Positions 23,981 through 35,200 of a stretch of DNA of 64,000 bases are shown here, piece by piece. The translations under genes were made by a program, and so were the position numbers. The DNA is taken from contig CM070609.1 of assembly GCA_036346395.1 (NCBI GenBank), forward strand, positions 49,362,777 through 49,426,776, in the 5' to 3' direction. Source of the stretch: Hsuehochloa calcarea. Its lineage: Eukaryota; Streptophyta; Magnoliopsida; Poales; Poaceae. Every line of letters begins with the position of its first letter. Within the stretch, counting starts at the first letter, position 1. The notes under the pieces are model-generated. The model was not told where the DNA came from, did no database searches, and was given only the letters and a program-made list of their open reading frames with translations.

Positions 23981-25295
23981 CCAAGAGCAAGAATCCAGCG
24001 ACTAACACCCCTACCTGCTCGTGTTACTCCGATCTCGTGCAAGTGGACATGCAAGATTAAGATTCACTTCAATGGATCTCTTGAGCACTACAAGGCTCGT
24101 CTTGTGGCCCGTGGTTTTTAGTAGGAGCATGGCCGTGACTACAACGATACTTTTGCGCCTGCTGCTCACATGACCACTGTTCAGACCCTTCTGGCAGTTT
24201 TTTCTGTTCGCCAGTGGTCCATTTCTCAGCTGGATGTCAAGAATGCTTTCATCAACGACGAGCTGCGTGAGGTCTACATGTAGCCGCCCTTGGGTATTCT
24301 ATCCCTGATGGTATGGTGTGTCGTCTTCGTCGCTCTCTCTACGGACTCAAGAAAGCTCCTCGAGCCTGGTTTGAGCGCTTCTCCACTGTTGTCACTGATG
24401 CCGGTTTCACTACTAGTGACCATGACCTTGCTCTCTTTGTTCACACCTCTCCTCGTAGTCAGACTCTTCTTCTTTTGTATGTTAATGATATCAGTACATT
24501 GCTTTTGTGAAGAAGTACATTCATGACCTTGCTCGCGCTTGTCTCACTGATTAGCGCACAGTGGATACTCCTATGGAGCTTGGAGTTCACCTTCGGCTCA
24601 CTGATGGAGAGCACCCTTGAGGATCCTACTCGCTACCGAAACCTTGTTGGTAGTCTTGTCTATCTTGGGATCACTCGACCTGACATTTCTTACCCTGTTC
24701 ACATTCTAAGCCAATTTGTTTTGGCTCCTACTCAGCTTCACTACAGTCACCTTCTGCATGTCCTTCGATACCTTCATCGCACCATTTCCCATCGCCTTTT
24801 CTTTCCTCGCTCCAGCTCTTTGCAGCTCAAGGTGTACTCTGATGTGAGTTGGGCTAGTGATCACTCCGATCGTCGATCTCTTTCTGCCTACTGTGTTTTC
24901 TTTAGATCCTCTCTGATTGTCTGGAAGACCAAAAAGCAGGCAGCAGTTCCCGCTCGAGTGTTGAGGTTGAGTTGAGGGCTATGGCGTCGTTGACAGTTGA
25001 GGTTACTTGATTATGGTGGCTCCTTCAGGATTTTGGTGTCTCTGTTACTGCACCAACTACTCTTTTGTCTGACAGTATGGGTGCGTTCAGTATTGCGCGA
25101 GATCTAGTGAAGTATGAACTCACCAAGTACATTGGCGTTGATGCTTCCTATATGAGATCGCAGGTGCAGGACCAGGTTGTGGCTCTTTAGTACATGCCTT
25201 CGGAGCTTCAGCTAGCCGACTTCTTCACAAAGGCACACACACGAGCTTAGCAACACCTTTTCCTCTCCAAACTCAGTGTTGTTGATCCACTATGA
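23981..25295 (+). pseudogene. Old copia L pol relic (RT and RNase H)
   Basis: This plus-strand relic contains LPARVTPISCKW, then YKARLVARGF at 24090-24118 followed by an in-frame stop, QLDVKNAF, CRLRRSLYGLKKAPRAWFERF at 24315-24375, and a decayed YVND where YVDD is expected (about 24478). There is an internal deletion near 24510. The downstream part reads DPTRYRNLVGSLVYLGITRPDISY through SDRRSLSAYCVF to ADFFTKAHTRA at about 25215. Stops and a large deletion show real decay. It is closely related to M and N. Integrase and gag are absent. Confidence 0.85.
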
Positions 25296-25317
25296 GTTTG
25301 TAGGGGGGGGAGGGGGT

Positions 25318-25453
25318 TGTTAGATATATATATAGGTTGTGTTATTCTTCCCTAGTCTAGTTTAGGGTGTTTTCTGTATATTTTCCACTTCTCTGTATCT
25401 GTATATATTGGCCCATTTGGCCCCTTCGCAGTACAAGAAGCCCATTCGTAACA
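25318..25453 (+). repeat. 3' LTR of copia L
   Basis: A short LTR of 136 bp starts TGTTAGATATAT and ends CGTAACA. It is preceded by a G-rich polypurine tract at 25302-25316. It is the last repeat before the LACS intron sequence. The following five bases (AATTA) would be its target duplication, but the left end is missing. Confidence 0.75.
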
Positions 25454-26215
25454 AATTAATCACCTAAAGGAGGAATTTTGTCGTTTCACATGCATCCACA
25501 GAGAGAATGGAAGAGGTGCCATGTCAGCATTCTCGTGGCTATACACATCATCGAGGGTTCTCATTTGAGCAAAAATTCGTAGTACGGGGACCAATTGGCC
25601 CTTTTGAATGTCAGAGGACCAAATGAGCTGAATGAAAGTTGAGTGACAAAATGTTGCATTAACCTTTAATATTATATGAAGAGCTAATACCAATATATGA
25701 GTTAATAATTTTTTTTCTTTCATGTGTACCATTTCTACTGTATACACTTAATGTTGTTCAGTGGATTGGTCCAACGGTGCTGCTTTGGCACCAGTGTGCA
25801 GAGTTAATTAGGTCAAGATTGAAATTTATAATACTGCATATTTTTATGTTTGGTTAGCAAATTTGGTCATAATGGCTGATTACTGTAGGTACAAAAGATT
25901 TGTAGTGTACCAAGCTTGCCCCCTTGACCCCACCACCCACAGTTTTTATTTGGCAAAAATTCTATAAATATATTTGTATAATTGTACATGAAACTCCAAA
26001 TATGTAAAGGTCACTACAATATGTAAATTTTAAAAGGGTAGATTTACTGAGTTTGCTGGCCCAATGGTATGAATTCTGGGTCCACAACTGACTACTTACA
26101 TGTTAGCACACTTGGGGCTTGTTTTTTTGCTTATGCATGGTAATGGTGAGCATATTTGATCTACCCAGTTCCCGTGTATTTTCTTAATTTAATTTAGTGG
26201 TTTCTTTTGACATAG
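25454..26215 (+). other. LACS intron sequence upstream of the first exon seen
   Basis: This is AT-rich, single-copy-looking sequence ending in a normal acceptor (TTCTTTTGACATAG at 26202-26215). I searched it for the preceding LACS exon (the YTSGSTG-type P-loop) and did not find it. The intron must continue leftwards beyond copia L. Confidence 0.7.
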
Positions 26216-29200
26216 GGTGTAATGATTACACATGGAAACATGGTGGCTACAACTGCTGCAGTCATGACAATTATTCCAAAACTTGGCACGGGAGATGTTT
26301 ATCTGGCGTACCTTCCGTTGGCTCATGTCTTTGAACTAGCAGCAGAGGTGATAATTTTGGAATTCAGACACATGCCAATTATAAGAACTATGTATATCTT
26401 CGGTGACATGGTGTTGTTTTGTTTTGTCCAGACTGTCATGTTAGCTTCTGGTGTTGCTATTGGATATGGCTCGGCTCTGACTATGACTGATACATCAAAT
26501 AAGATAAAGAAAGGGACAAAAGGAGATGTTTCTGTACTGAAGCCAACTCTTATGATTTCAGTTCCTGCAATTTTCGATCGAATCAGAGATGCAGTGTTTA
26601 AGAAGGTTCAAGTTTCTTTTCCGGACTATAAATTCATGTGGTGCTATCTTAGATTATCCATCTCAACAATTTGCACTATCTTCCTTGCATCTCTGAATAA
26701 ATTTGCCATCTACAATTTGCCATTTGCATCTAGCTGCCTTGTGTATTGGTCATTGACTCGTTGGTCATATAATTATTTGGTTGTTGTCCTCACATGCAGC
26801 AGACATGCCTGTACTAGTTTAGATTTTGCCTTAGTTTTGAGATTGCCTTATTTTAGAGGAAAAAAATCCCTAAAATATACTATTTTTTAACAACTTTGTT
26901 TGATTAGTTTCGTGACAAATGACTTGAGCAAGGCTTTTCAGTACCTTGAGGCATATCTGGACACAATTTTAATGTCGAGGTTAAAATAATTTGAGTTTCA
27001 CCACCCAAAAAGTGCCCTAGTCCTCGCCATTTCTCCGTGGTCACCAAGCGGTAAACCACTGAACCCCCCACGCCCCACCCCACCCACAATGAGCATTGCC
27101 AGCATTTATATCAGAAATGCTTAGCCAGCAGCTATCGAATGTCATCAATCATGCTGTCAGAATTAAACCATCAACTACTATTACGATGAGTCAAAATGTA
27201 GTTTTCATGATGAGAATTAACATTTACATCTCTTTCCAGGTTGGTGAGAAGGGTGGCCTTACAAAAAAGCTATTTGATGTTGCGTATAAACGAAATCTTG
27301 GAGCGATTGAAGGGAGTTGGTTTGGATCTTGTGCACCGGAGAGGATGATATGGGATAATGTTATTTTTAAACCAATACGGTCCATGCTTGGAGGACGTAT
27401 AAGATTTGCTCTTTGTGGTGGCGCACCTCTATCAAGTGACACACAAAGATTTATGAACATATGTCTTGGGTAATTTCTCATCTGGCTATCTTTTTTACTA
27501 AGTTAAATGTCAGTTGAAGTGATTGATGGAACAAAGTGATTGTACTTTTACTTGTTGATGCAAATACATTTTATGTTTGTCTAAGATATCACTCAGCCTT
27601 AGCTTGTGACAGCTTCTGGCTCGATCCCATGGACTTCTTAGGAGGCCCTAGGGATAGTTGCAGTATGATTTTGCAGTCATGTGTAGTAGGCAGTATGCTT
27701 ATCAAACTTTTGATGTTTTGTCTTCTTCGAATGTATGCAAAAGACAAATATTCACAGGACTGTAGTCGTTTACTTGTTTAAGCCTTTCATTTAAATTCAT
27801 TTATTTATTTTATAGTGGAAGTTTTTATTCTGAATTACTTTGTCAATTGAAAGCTCAGAAGCTGAAGTTATTAAACAGATGACCTTTCTAGATTACATAG
27901 GTATATGTACCCATGTTTTAGGCTGATGAGCTTTCCTGATAGCGTAAGGTGCTGCATTTGTTTTGATGCTTATGCATTACTTAATTGGCGCTGCAGTGTC
28001 CCAGTAGGTCAAGGCTATGGATTGACTGAGACTTGTGCTGGAGCAGCTTTCTCTGAATGGGATGACACAAGTGTGGGTCGTGTTGGTCCACCTCTTCCTT
28101 GTTGCTATGTCAAGGTTTGTGTCTTCTACACAGAAGCAATCAGCTGCTCTTATGCATTTTGAATAGTAGTTAACTGTTATGTACCTAGTACATAACAAGG
28201 GATAAACACTGTAGAAGAGAGACCGACGGCGACGGCTTGAAGGCAGCACTACGCTTAGAGGAGAAAGACAATTGATATTTATGTGAGGAATAACAATTAA
28301 TTGAACCCAACAATGGAATATATAGAGCAAGAATCATCTGTTCAAGCTTGTCACTGGGTGTCTTAACTGACTTTTTGGTCTGGACCCACCTTGTGAGGCT
28401 TGACACCAGATGTTGATTCCCTACTCACCGTGAAGATTTTCATTTTAGCCTGACTTTTTTTTTGCATCAACATTTGTCTAGGCCTCTAATTATCTCGTCT
28501 TGGTCAAACAAATGTAGCTTGTTTCGTGGGAAGAAGGAGGTTATACGATTTCTGATTCTCCAATGCCCCGAGGAGAGGTTGTAGTTGGTGGGTACAGTAT
28601 AACAAAAGGTTATTTCAACAATGAAGCAAAAACAAACGAGGTGTACAAGGTAAAGACCTTTACCAGAACATCTGTAGTCATTGAGTACAATAGTTTCACA
28701 TGATCTTTGTTCCCTATGTCCGTCAGGTGGATGAGAGGGGAATGCGCTGGTTTTACACCGGAGATATTGGACAGTTCCATCCTGATGGGTGCCTTGAGAT
28801 CATTGACAGGAAAAAGGATATAGTAAAACTTCAGCACGGAGAATACGTATCTCTTGGCAAGGTTTGGTTAAATGCCTGTTATGAGTATTCTGTTTGTAAT
28901 GTAATTAACTCTCTCTCTCGTGAACAGGTTGAATCGGCTTTATCAACAAGCAATTACGTGGATAACATCATGGTTTATGTTGATCCATTTCATAATTACT
29001 GTGTTGCGCTGGTAGTGCCGGCACGTCAGGCCTTGGAGAAGTGGGCTCAAAGTTCAGGAATAAACTGCAAAAACTTTGAAGAGCTCTGCGACAATGATCA
29101 AGCCATTAAGGAGGTTCAGCAATCTCTATCGAAGGTTAGACTTGATTGCAAATTGAGTACTTCTATGTTCTATTATGTCGATAGGAGTTTTCATTTAGCT

Positions 29201-32200
29201 TGGTACTAGGAGAATTGCCAGCTTGAACCAACAAACCTCTCAGAATTTTGTTTACCACGGTAGGTGCAGATTGTAACTAAATGTTAGTTGCAGTCAACAT
29301 AGGTACACCAAGTTGAGTCTTGATGGTTGGTCTTCAGCGAAGTGCTCTATGGCCAGATATTTTCTATTTATGTTTTCTTGTTTCTTGGTTGTGTTTCTTA
29401 TTTGATTGGATTGAGGAAGTTCTTTCTACTTTCAGAAAGCCTGAAGGACTTGTTATGAATCACATGTATGTATTCAATAGGGCCTAATGAGCAATATATA
29501 GGGAGTACAAAGGGGTTCTGGATAAGGAAACCGAAAGAAATAGATTCCTATTGTAACACCCCCTCAAACACATGGTGGATTACACACTGAGTTTAGAGAG
29601 AAAATACAAATATTGTGCCCTAGTCTGTGGCTTCGTAAAGAAATCAGCAACCTGTAGTTCTGATGGCACGAACTGTAAAACAAGTACTCCCTCCTGCACC
29701 TGTGAGCGAGTATATAGAGCATCTACACCAATATGCTTGGTGAGTTCATGCTTCACTGGGTCCCGGGAAATACTGATAGCACTTGTATTGTCAGACAAAA
29801 GAGTCGTAGGTCTCACCACAGGTACTCTAAAATCTGCAAGTAGCCACCTCAACCAAATAACCTCAGTTGTCACTACTGCCATAGCTCTCAACTCAGCCTC
29901 TGCACTCGAACGGGAAACTGTAGTCTGTTTCTTAATCTTCCAGGCAATCAGGGAGGAGCCAAGAAAAACACAGTAAGCAGAAAGAGGACGACGATCAGAA
30001 GGATCACTAGCCCAGGCCGCATCGGAGTACGCCCGAACCTGTAGTGAGGTGGAGCTAGGGAAAAACAAACGACGAGAGATAGTCCAACGCAAGTAGCGAA
30101 GAACACGAAGAAGGTGACTGTAGTGAATATGGGTAGGACGGGCCATGAACTGACTCAAGATATGAACATCATAAGCAATATCAGGACGAGTGCTCACAAG
30201 GTACACCAAACTCCCAACAAGATGACGATATCGAGTAGGATCCTCAAGAAGATCACCATCAGTGGTACGAAGCTGGAGCAATAGTTCCATGGGAGTCTCA
30301 AAGAATGGCGAGTATCGGTCGATCGAGACGGTCAAGAAGATCTTGGACATACTCACATTTGGGAGAGATAGTAGCCCTCAGGCATGAAAGAGACCTCATT
30401 CCCAAGGAAGTATGTAAGAGAACAAAGATCAGTCATCAAAAACTGCTCACTGAGATGCTTCTTCACATGTGTTGGAGGAATCATCACTAGTGATGAGCAT
30501 GTCATCAACATATAGAAGCAGTGTCCTACCCGAGATGAGACATGGACAAAAAGAGCAGGATCGTGGGAACCGCGGTGAAACCAACAGCAGTAATCACTGA
30601 GGTAAAACGTGCAAACCAGGCACGAGGAGCCTGTTTGAGGCCATAAAGAGCACGACGAAGACGACAGACATGGCCATCAGGAACAGAATACCCAGGTGGT
30701 GGCTGCATGTAGACTTCATGCAAAATACCATTAAGAAAAAGCATTCTTAACATCCAGCTGAGAGATGGACCACCGTGACGAATCGAAGCAACCGCAACAA
30801 GAGTGCGAACAGTGGTCATATGGGCAATAGGGGCAAAAGTCTCATCGTAGTCCTGACCATACTCCTGCTAAAAACCGCGGGCCACAAGACGAGCCTTGTA
30901 GCGCTCAATAGTACCATCAGACCGGGTCTTAATCTTGTACACCCACTTGCACTTGATCGGATGAGCATGCACACGAGTCGGTACAATATCCCAAGTCTCC
31001 GTACGTTGAAGAGCATCAAGCTCTTCTGCCATAGCGAGTTGCCACTCGAATAAGGAGGCGACCTCACGATAAGAACTAGGCTCAGTGACAGAGAGAGTAT
31101 GAGCTATTGGAGCAAATCCAAGACGATCAAGAGGTCGAAGGGATGCCCGGTCACGAAGGATGTAAGGAAGAGCATCATCAGGAGGATCAGATGTGGGTGT
31201 CGGCAAGATACCAGAAGAGGAGACTGGTGAAGGACGAGGACGTCTGGAGTAGTGAATACCAGAGAAACGAGACGATGGTGCTGTGGGAACCAGAGGCGGT
31301 GCTCTAGGAGACCATCAAGGCGAAAGGTACGAAGGAACCACCTGAGGCGGATAGGGAAGATGTGATAGTGGAGAAATAGGTGAAGAGTCCGAAAGAGACA
31401 ACCATGAAATCAACTTAACAGTAGAAACAGGAGAAGCCGAATCTTGATAGAAGAAAGGTCGAGATTCGTCAAAGACAACGTCTTGTGAAATCCTGACCTG
31501 TCGAGCAGAAGGATCCCAACAACGATAACCTTTATGCTCAGAACTATAATAAAAAACACATACTCAATCGATCGGGCGATAATTTAGTGAGCTCACGAGG
31601 CAAGCAGCAGAACAAAACAAGGACAACCAAAAACACGAATGTGAGTGTCTTGGGGGCTCGAGCGTAGAGACGCTCTATAAGTCTGACACCCTTAAGAGCA
31701 GTAGAAGGCTGCATATTGATGGGATATCACGTAGTAGAAATAGCCTCGACCGTAAGCGTGGTGGAACATGAGAAGCAAGAAGAAGAGTGCGGGCAGTCTC
31801 AATCAAATGACGATGTTTGCGCTTAGCAACCCCATTCTGAGCATGAGCACGGGACAAGAAGGCGGTAAAGAGTGTCACCTTTCGAAAGAAACTGTCGAAA
31901 AGTGCTAGAACAGTACTCGCCAGCAGAATCACAGCGAAAAATATGAATGACAGAATCAAACTGAGTACGAACCATCGTTGCAAAATTACAATAGATCGCA
32001 AGAAACTGACCACGATTAGAGAGGGAAAATTCATGTAAAACGAGAATAATCATTAATAAAGATAACATAAGATTTATGCCCGCCTTTAGAGACAATAGGT
32101 GTAAGTCCCCATACATCGGAATGAACTAACTCAAAAGGACGAGATGACAAGGGCTCACTAGAATGATAAGGAAGTTGTAGCTGTTTGCCCAGCTTACAAC

Positions 32201-35200
32201 CCTGACAAAACATAGCTGTGTCAACATTAACACGTCCAAGAACACCCTGACGAACTAATGAAGAAAGGTGGGAACCACACAAGTGACCTAAACGGTGATG
32301 CCACTGCGCAAAGACGCCAGAGGTGGTGGCAGATGTGGCGGGGGAAGTAGACGTAGGTATGACAGGAGCAACTGAAGTGGACGGAAGATGGAGGCGATCA
32401 AGGATGTAGAGACCCTGACGATCCCTACGGTGCCGGCCAGTTCCTGTTATGAATAGCAACTTATATTCTCAGAGGGCCAATGGGCCAGTATATATAGACA
32501 AGTACAGGAGGTAAATATGCAAATAACCCCTCATAACAATGGGGAATAACACAACTATACATATATCTCTAACACCCCGCTCAAACTCGTGGTGGATGAA
32601 CAACACTGAGTTTGGAGAGGTAGAAGCCGTGTTGTGCTCGAGTCTGGGCCTTCGTGAAGAAATCTGCTATCTGAAGCTCGAAAGGCACATACTGAAGAGC
32701 AATCACCTGATCATGCACACAAGACCTCATGAAGGAAGCATCAACACTAATATGCCTGGTGAGCTCATGCTCACGAGGTCACGCAACAATCGATAGCACT
32801 GTCATTGTCGACAAGAGAGGAGTTGGTGTAGTAACAGAAACACCAAAATACTCAAGTAATCACCGTAGCCAGGTAATCTCTGCTGTCAAGAGAGCCATAG
32901 CTCACTCAGCCTCTGCACTCGAACAGGATACTGCAATCTATTTTTTCGTCTTCCAGGCAATGAGAACCACCAAGAAAACACAAGATGCGATGATAGACCA
33001 ATGATCGGATGGATCACCGCCCAAGTAGCATCGAATAAGCTTGAAGTCAGAAATTTGGAGTGTAGAAAGAAGAGACGGCGAGAGATAGCCCCACGAAGGT
33101 ATCGCAGAACTCGAAGAAGGTGGCTGTAGTGGACCTGAGTGGGAGCAGAGATGAACTGTTTGAGTGCATGGTAAGCTGGGTAACATGAGAAACAGCTGGA
33201 ATAGAAAAGTCAGTGGACAAAAGAGTGCCTTGACAGCTGACAGACAGGAGTATCGTCAGCTGTTTGAACAAAGATGGGAAAACAGGAGGTCCTACTGAAG
33301 TGAGAGATGTGGAATCCGGTGTCATGTGGAAAGAGGCACCAGAATCTAGAACCCAAGAGGTACCTGGAGGAGACGTCTGAGCTAGACTAGTAGAACCTAC
33401 TGAGCCGTGAGAGAGCTGCTGAAGTTGATCCTGATAGAGCTGCTGAACAGAGTCACCTCGCTGAGAAGATCTTGACGTGCTGGTCTGTCCTCCAGTCGAG
33501 GAAGGGCCTCCCTGCCCTCCCTTGCAGCGTGGACCTCCACATGCCTTGTTCTGCTTTTTCCGCACCGCACAACGCTGATAGTAGTGCCCGAAGTTTTTGC
33601 AATAATTGCATTGAACCCCAGTTGGTGCAAAAACAGGAGCAGAAACAGACACATGAGGAGGAACTGTAGTCGAAGCAGCAACCGTTGGTGTAGTCGAAGA
33701 AGAGGTAGCAAGCACAGCCGGAACAAACTGTTGAGCCTTGCGGAGCTCAAACTCGGCGAAGGCGGTGAGGCGAAATCATAAAGACGAAGGTGATCACGAT
33801 CCGCCGCGACTTTATGACACGCCTTGCGAGCGGAGAAGCCAACTCATCGGTGGCGCCGAGGCGCCAGGCTCGGAAGAAATCGTTGACGAGGAGTCACGAG
33901 AAGCGTCTTCAACTCATCGCCGGCGAAAAGAAGCGAGCATCATTGCTCTCTTTGGTATCGCTTGCGCAAGTACTCCTAGATCTGACGAGTGGCACGCAGA
34001 CCAACAATGTCTGGCTGGATAGAGTCGTCGACGCTGACCACCAGGATGGTTATAACGCGGTCCTCATTAGCACACCAATGCTCAAAAGCATCTATGGCAT
34101 ACTGATAAGCCTCATCAGCAACATCGAAACATCAGCGGTGTCTGCCTCCTTGGCGGCCTCATCATCCGTAGGAGATGTAGAAGTAGGCTATCTAGTAGGA
34201 GGCTGAACCGGCGATGGTGGACAAGGTCGGGTACCACTAACATGTCCCAGAGGCGGAGACCATCGAGTGTGTTCTCCATGAGTGAAGACCACAACCTATA
34301 GTTCGTTCCATTAAGCTTTGTTCCCAAGAATGGAATCGCAGCGGATGGAACAGAAGCCATCGGTAGGCGGCGTTGGACGACGCGACAGTTGAAGCGACGT
34401 AATATCTCTCTTTTATTTTATTATATTTATTTTTTTACACGCACGGGCGATTTCTTTAAAAGGCCGGTCGAAGCCGGTTCTTTAAAAGGCCGGCCGAAGC
34501 TGCCTTGGCCTTATACCACGACACGCGCAGGGGGAAATAGGGCTCCCCCTGCCGCCGCCGTGGTGTTGGCGCGGGCGGGCGCAACAACAGCGATCGTAGA
34601 AGAGCTCGGCGGTGTCGGATGGCAACAGCGGCGGCGGCGGTCGGGGATGAGGCGGCGACGGGCGACGACGCGGGAGAAGACCCATGTGGCGTCGGACGGC
34701 AATGGTGTCGGCGGTGACGAGATCCGGCGAGGATGGTGACTCCGCGCCGTTGGACGGCAACGCGGTGTCGGTGGCGCACGGGAAGGAGGCGCCGGCGAGC
34801 AGGATCCGGCGAGAAGGTCTTGATCCGGCGTGGATTGGAGCCGGCGGAGCAGATCCGGCAGAATCCGAGGTCGACGGTGACCGGGATCGAGGCCAGCAGC
34901 GGCGGAGGTGCTCGATCTAGCGCAAAACCGAGGCGGCGGTGGCGCCCACCATCCGCGACGCAGCGGCGGCGACGACGGCAGCCCGGCGACTACGGGCTCG
35001 GGCAGCACGAAGCCTAGGGTGGCAGCGACTGCCGGAGGTGGCAGCGGTGGCCGGATGGCAGCGGAAGGAGAGCTAGGTTAGTACCTAAGCTCTGATACCA
35101 TGTTATGAATCATATGTATGTATTCAATAGGGCCCAATGGGCAATATATATAAGGAGTACAAAGGGGTTACGGATAAGGAAACCGAAAGAAATAGAGTCC

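Noticed and set aside
23591..25453. K and L as one single copia element
   Set aside because: K has its own polypurine tract and an LTR with perfect TGATGG/CCATCA ends, after which a second RT of a different, decayed family begins; L has a separate 136 bp LTR.
26348..26890. Extension of the LACS open frame past exon 1 and exon 2 (continuous 222 aa frame)
   Set aside because: The reading frame passes through both introns by chance; canonical GT/AG sites and family conservation require removal of 26348-26431 and 26606-27239.
34389..35017. Several 80-165 aa frames, Arg- and Pro-rich, both strands
   Set aside because: They sit in the GC-rich leader of copia M between gag start and primer site and are explained by composition.
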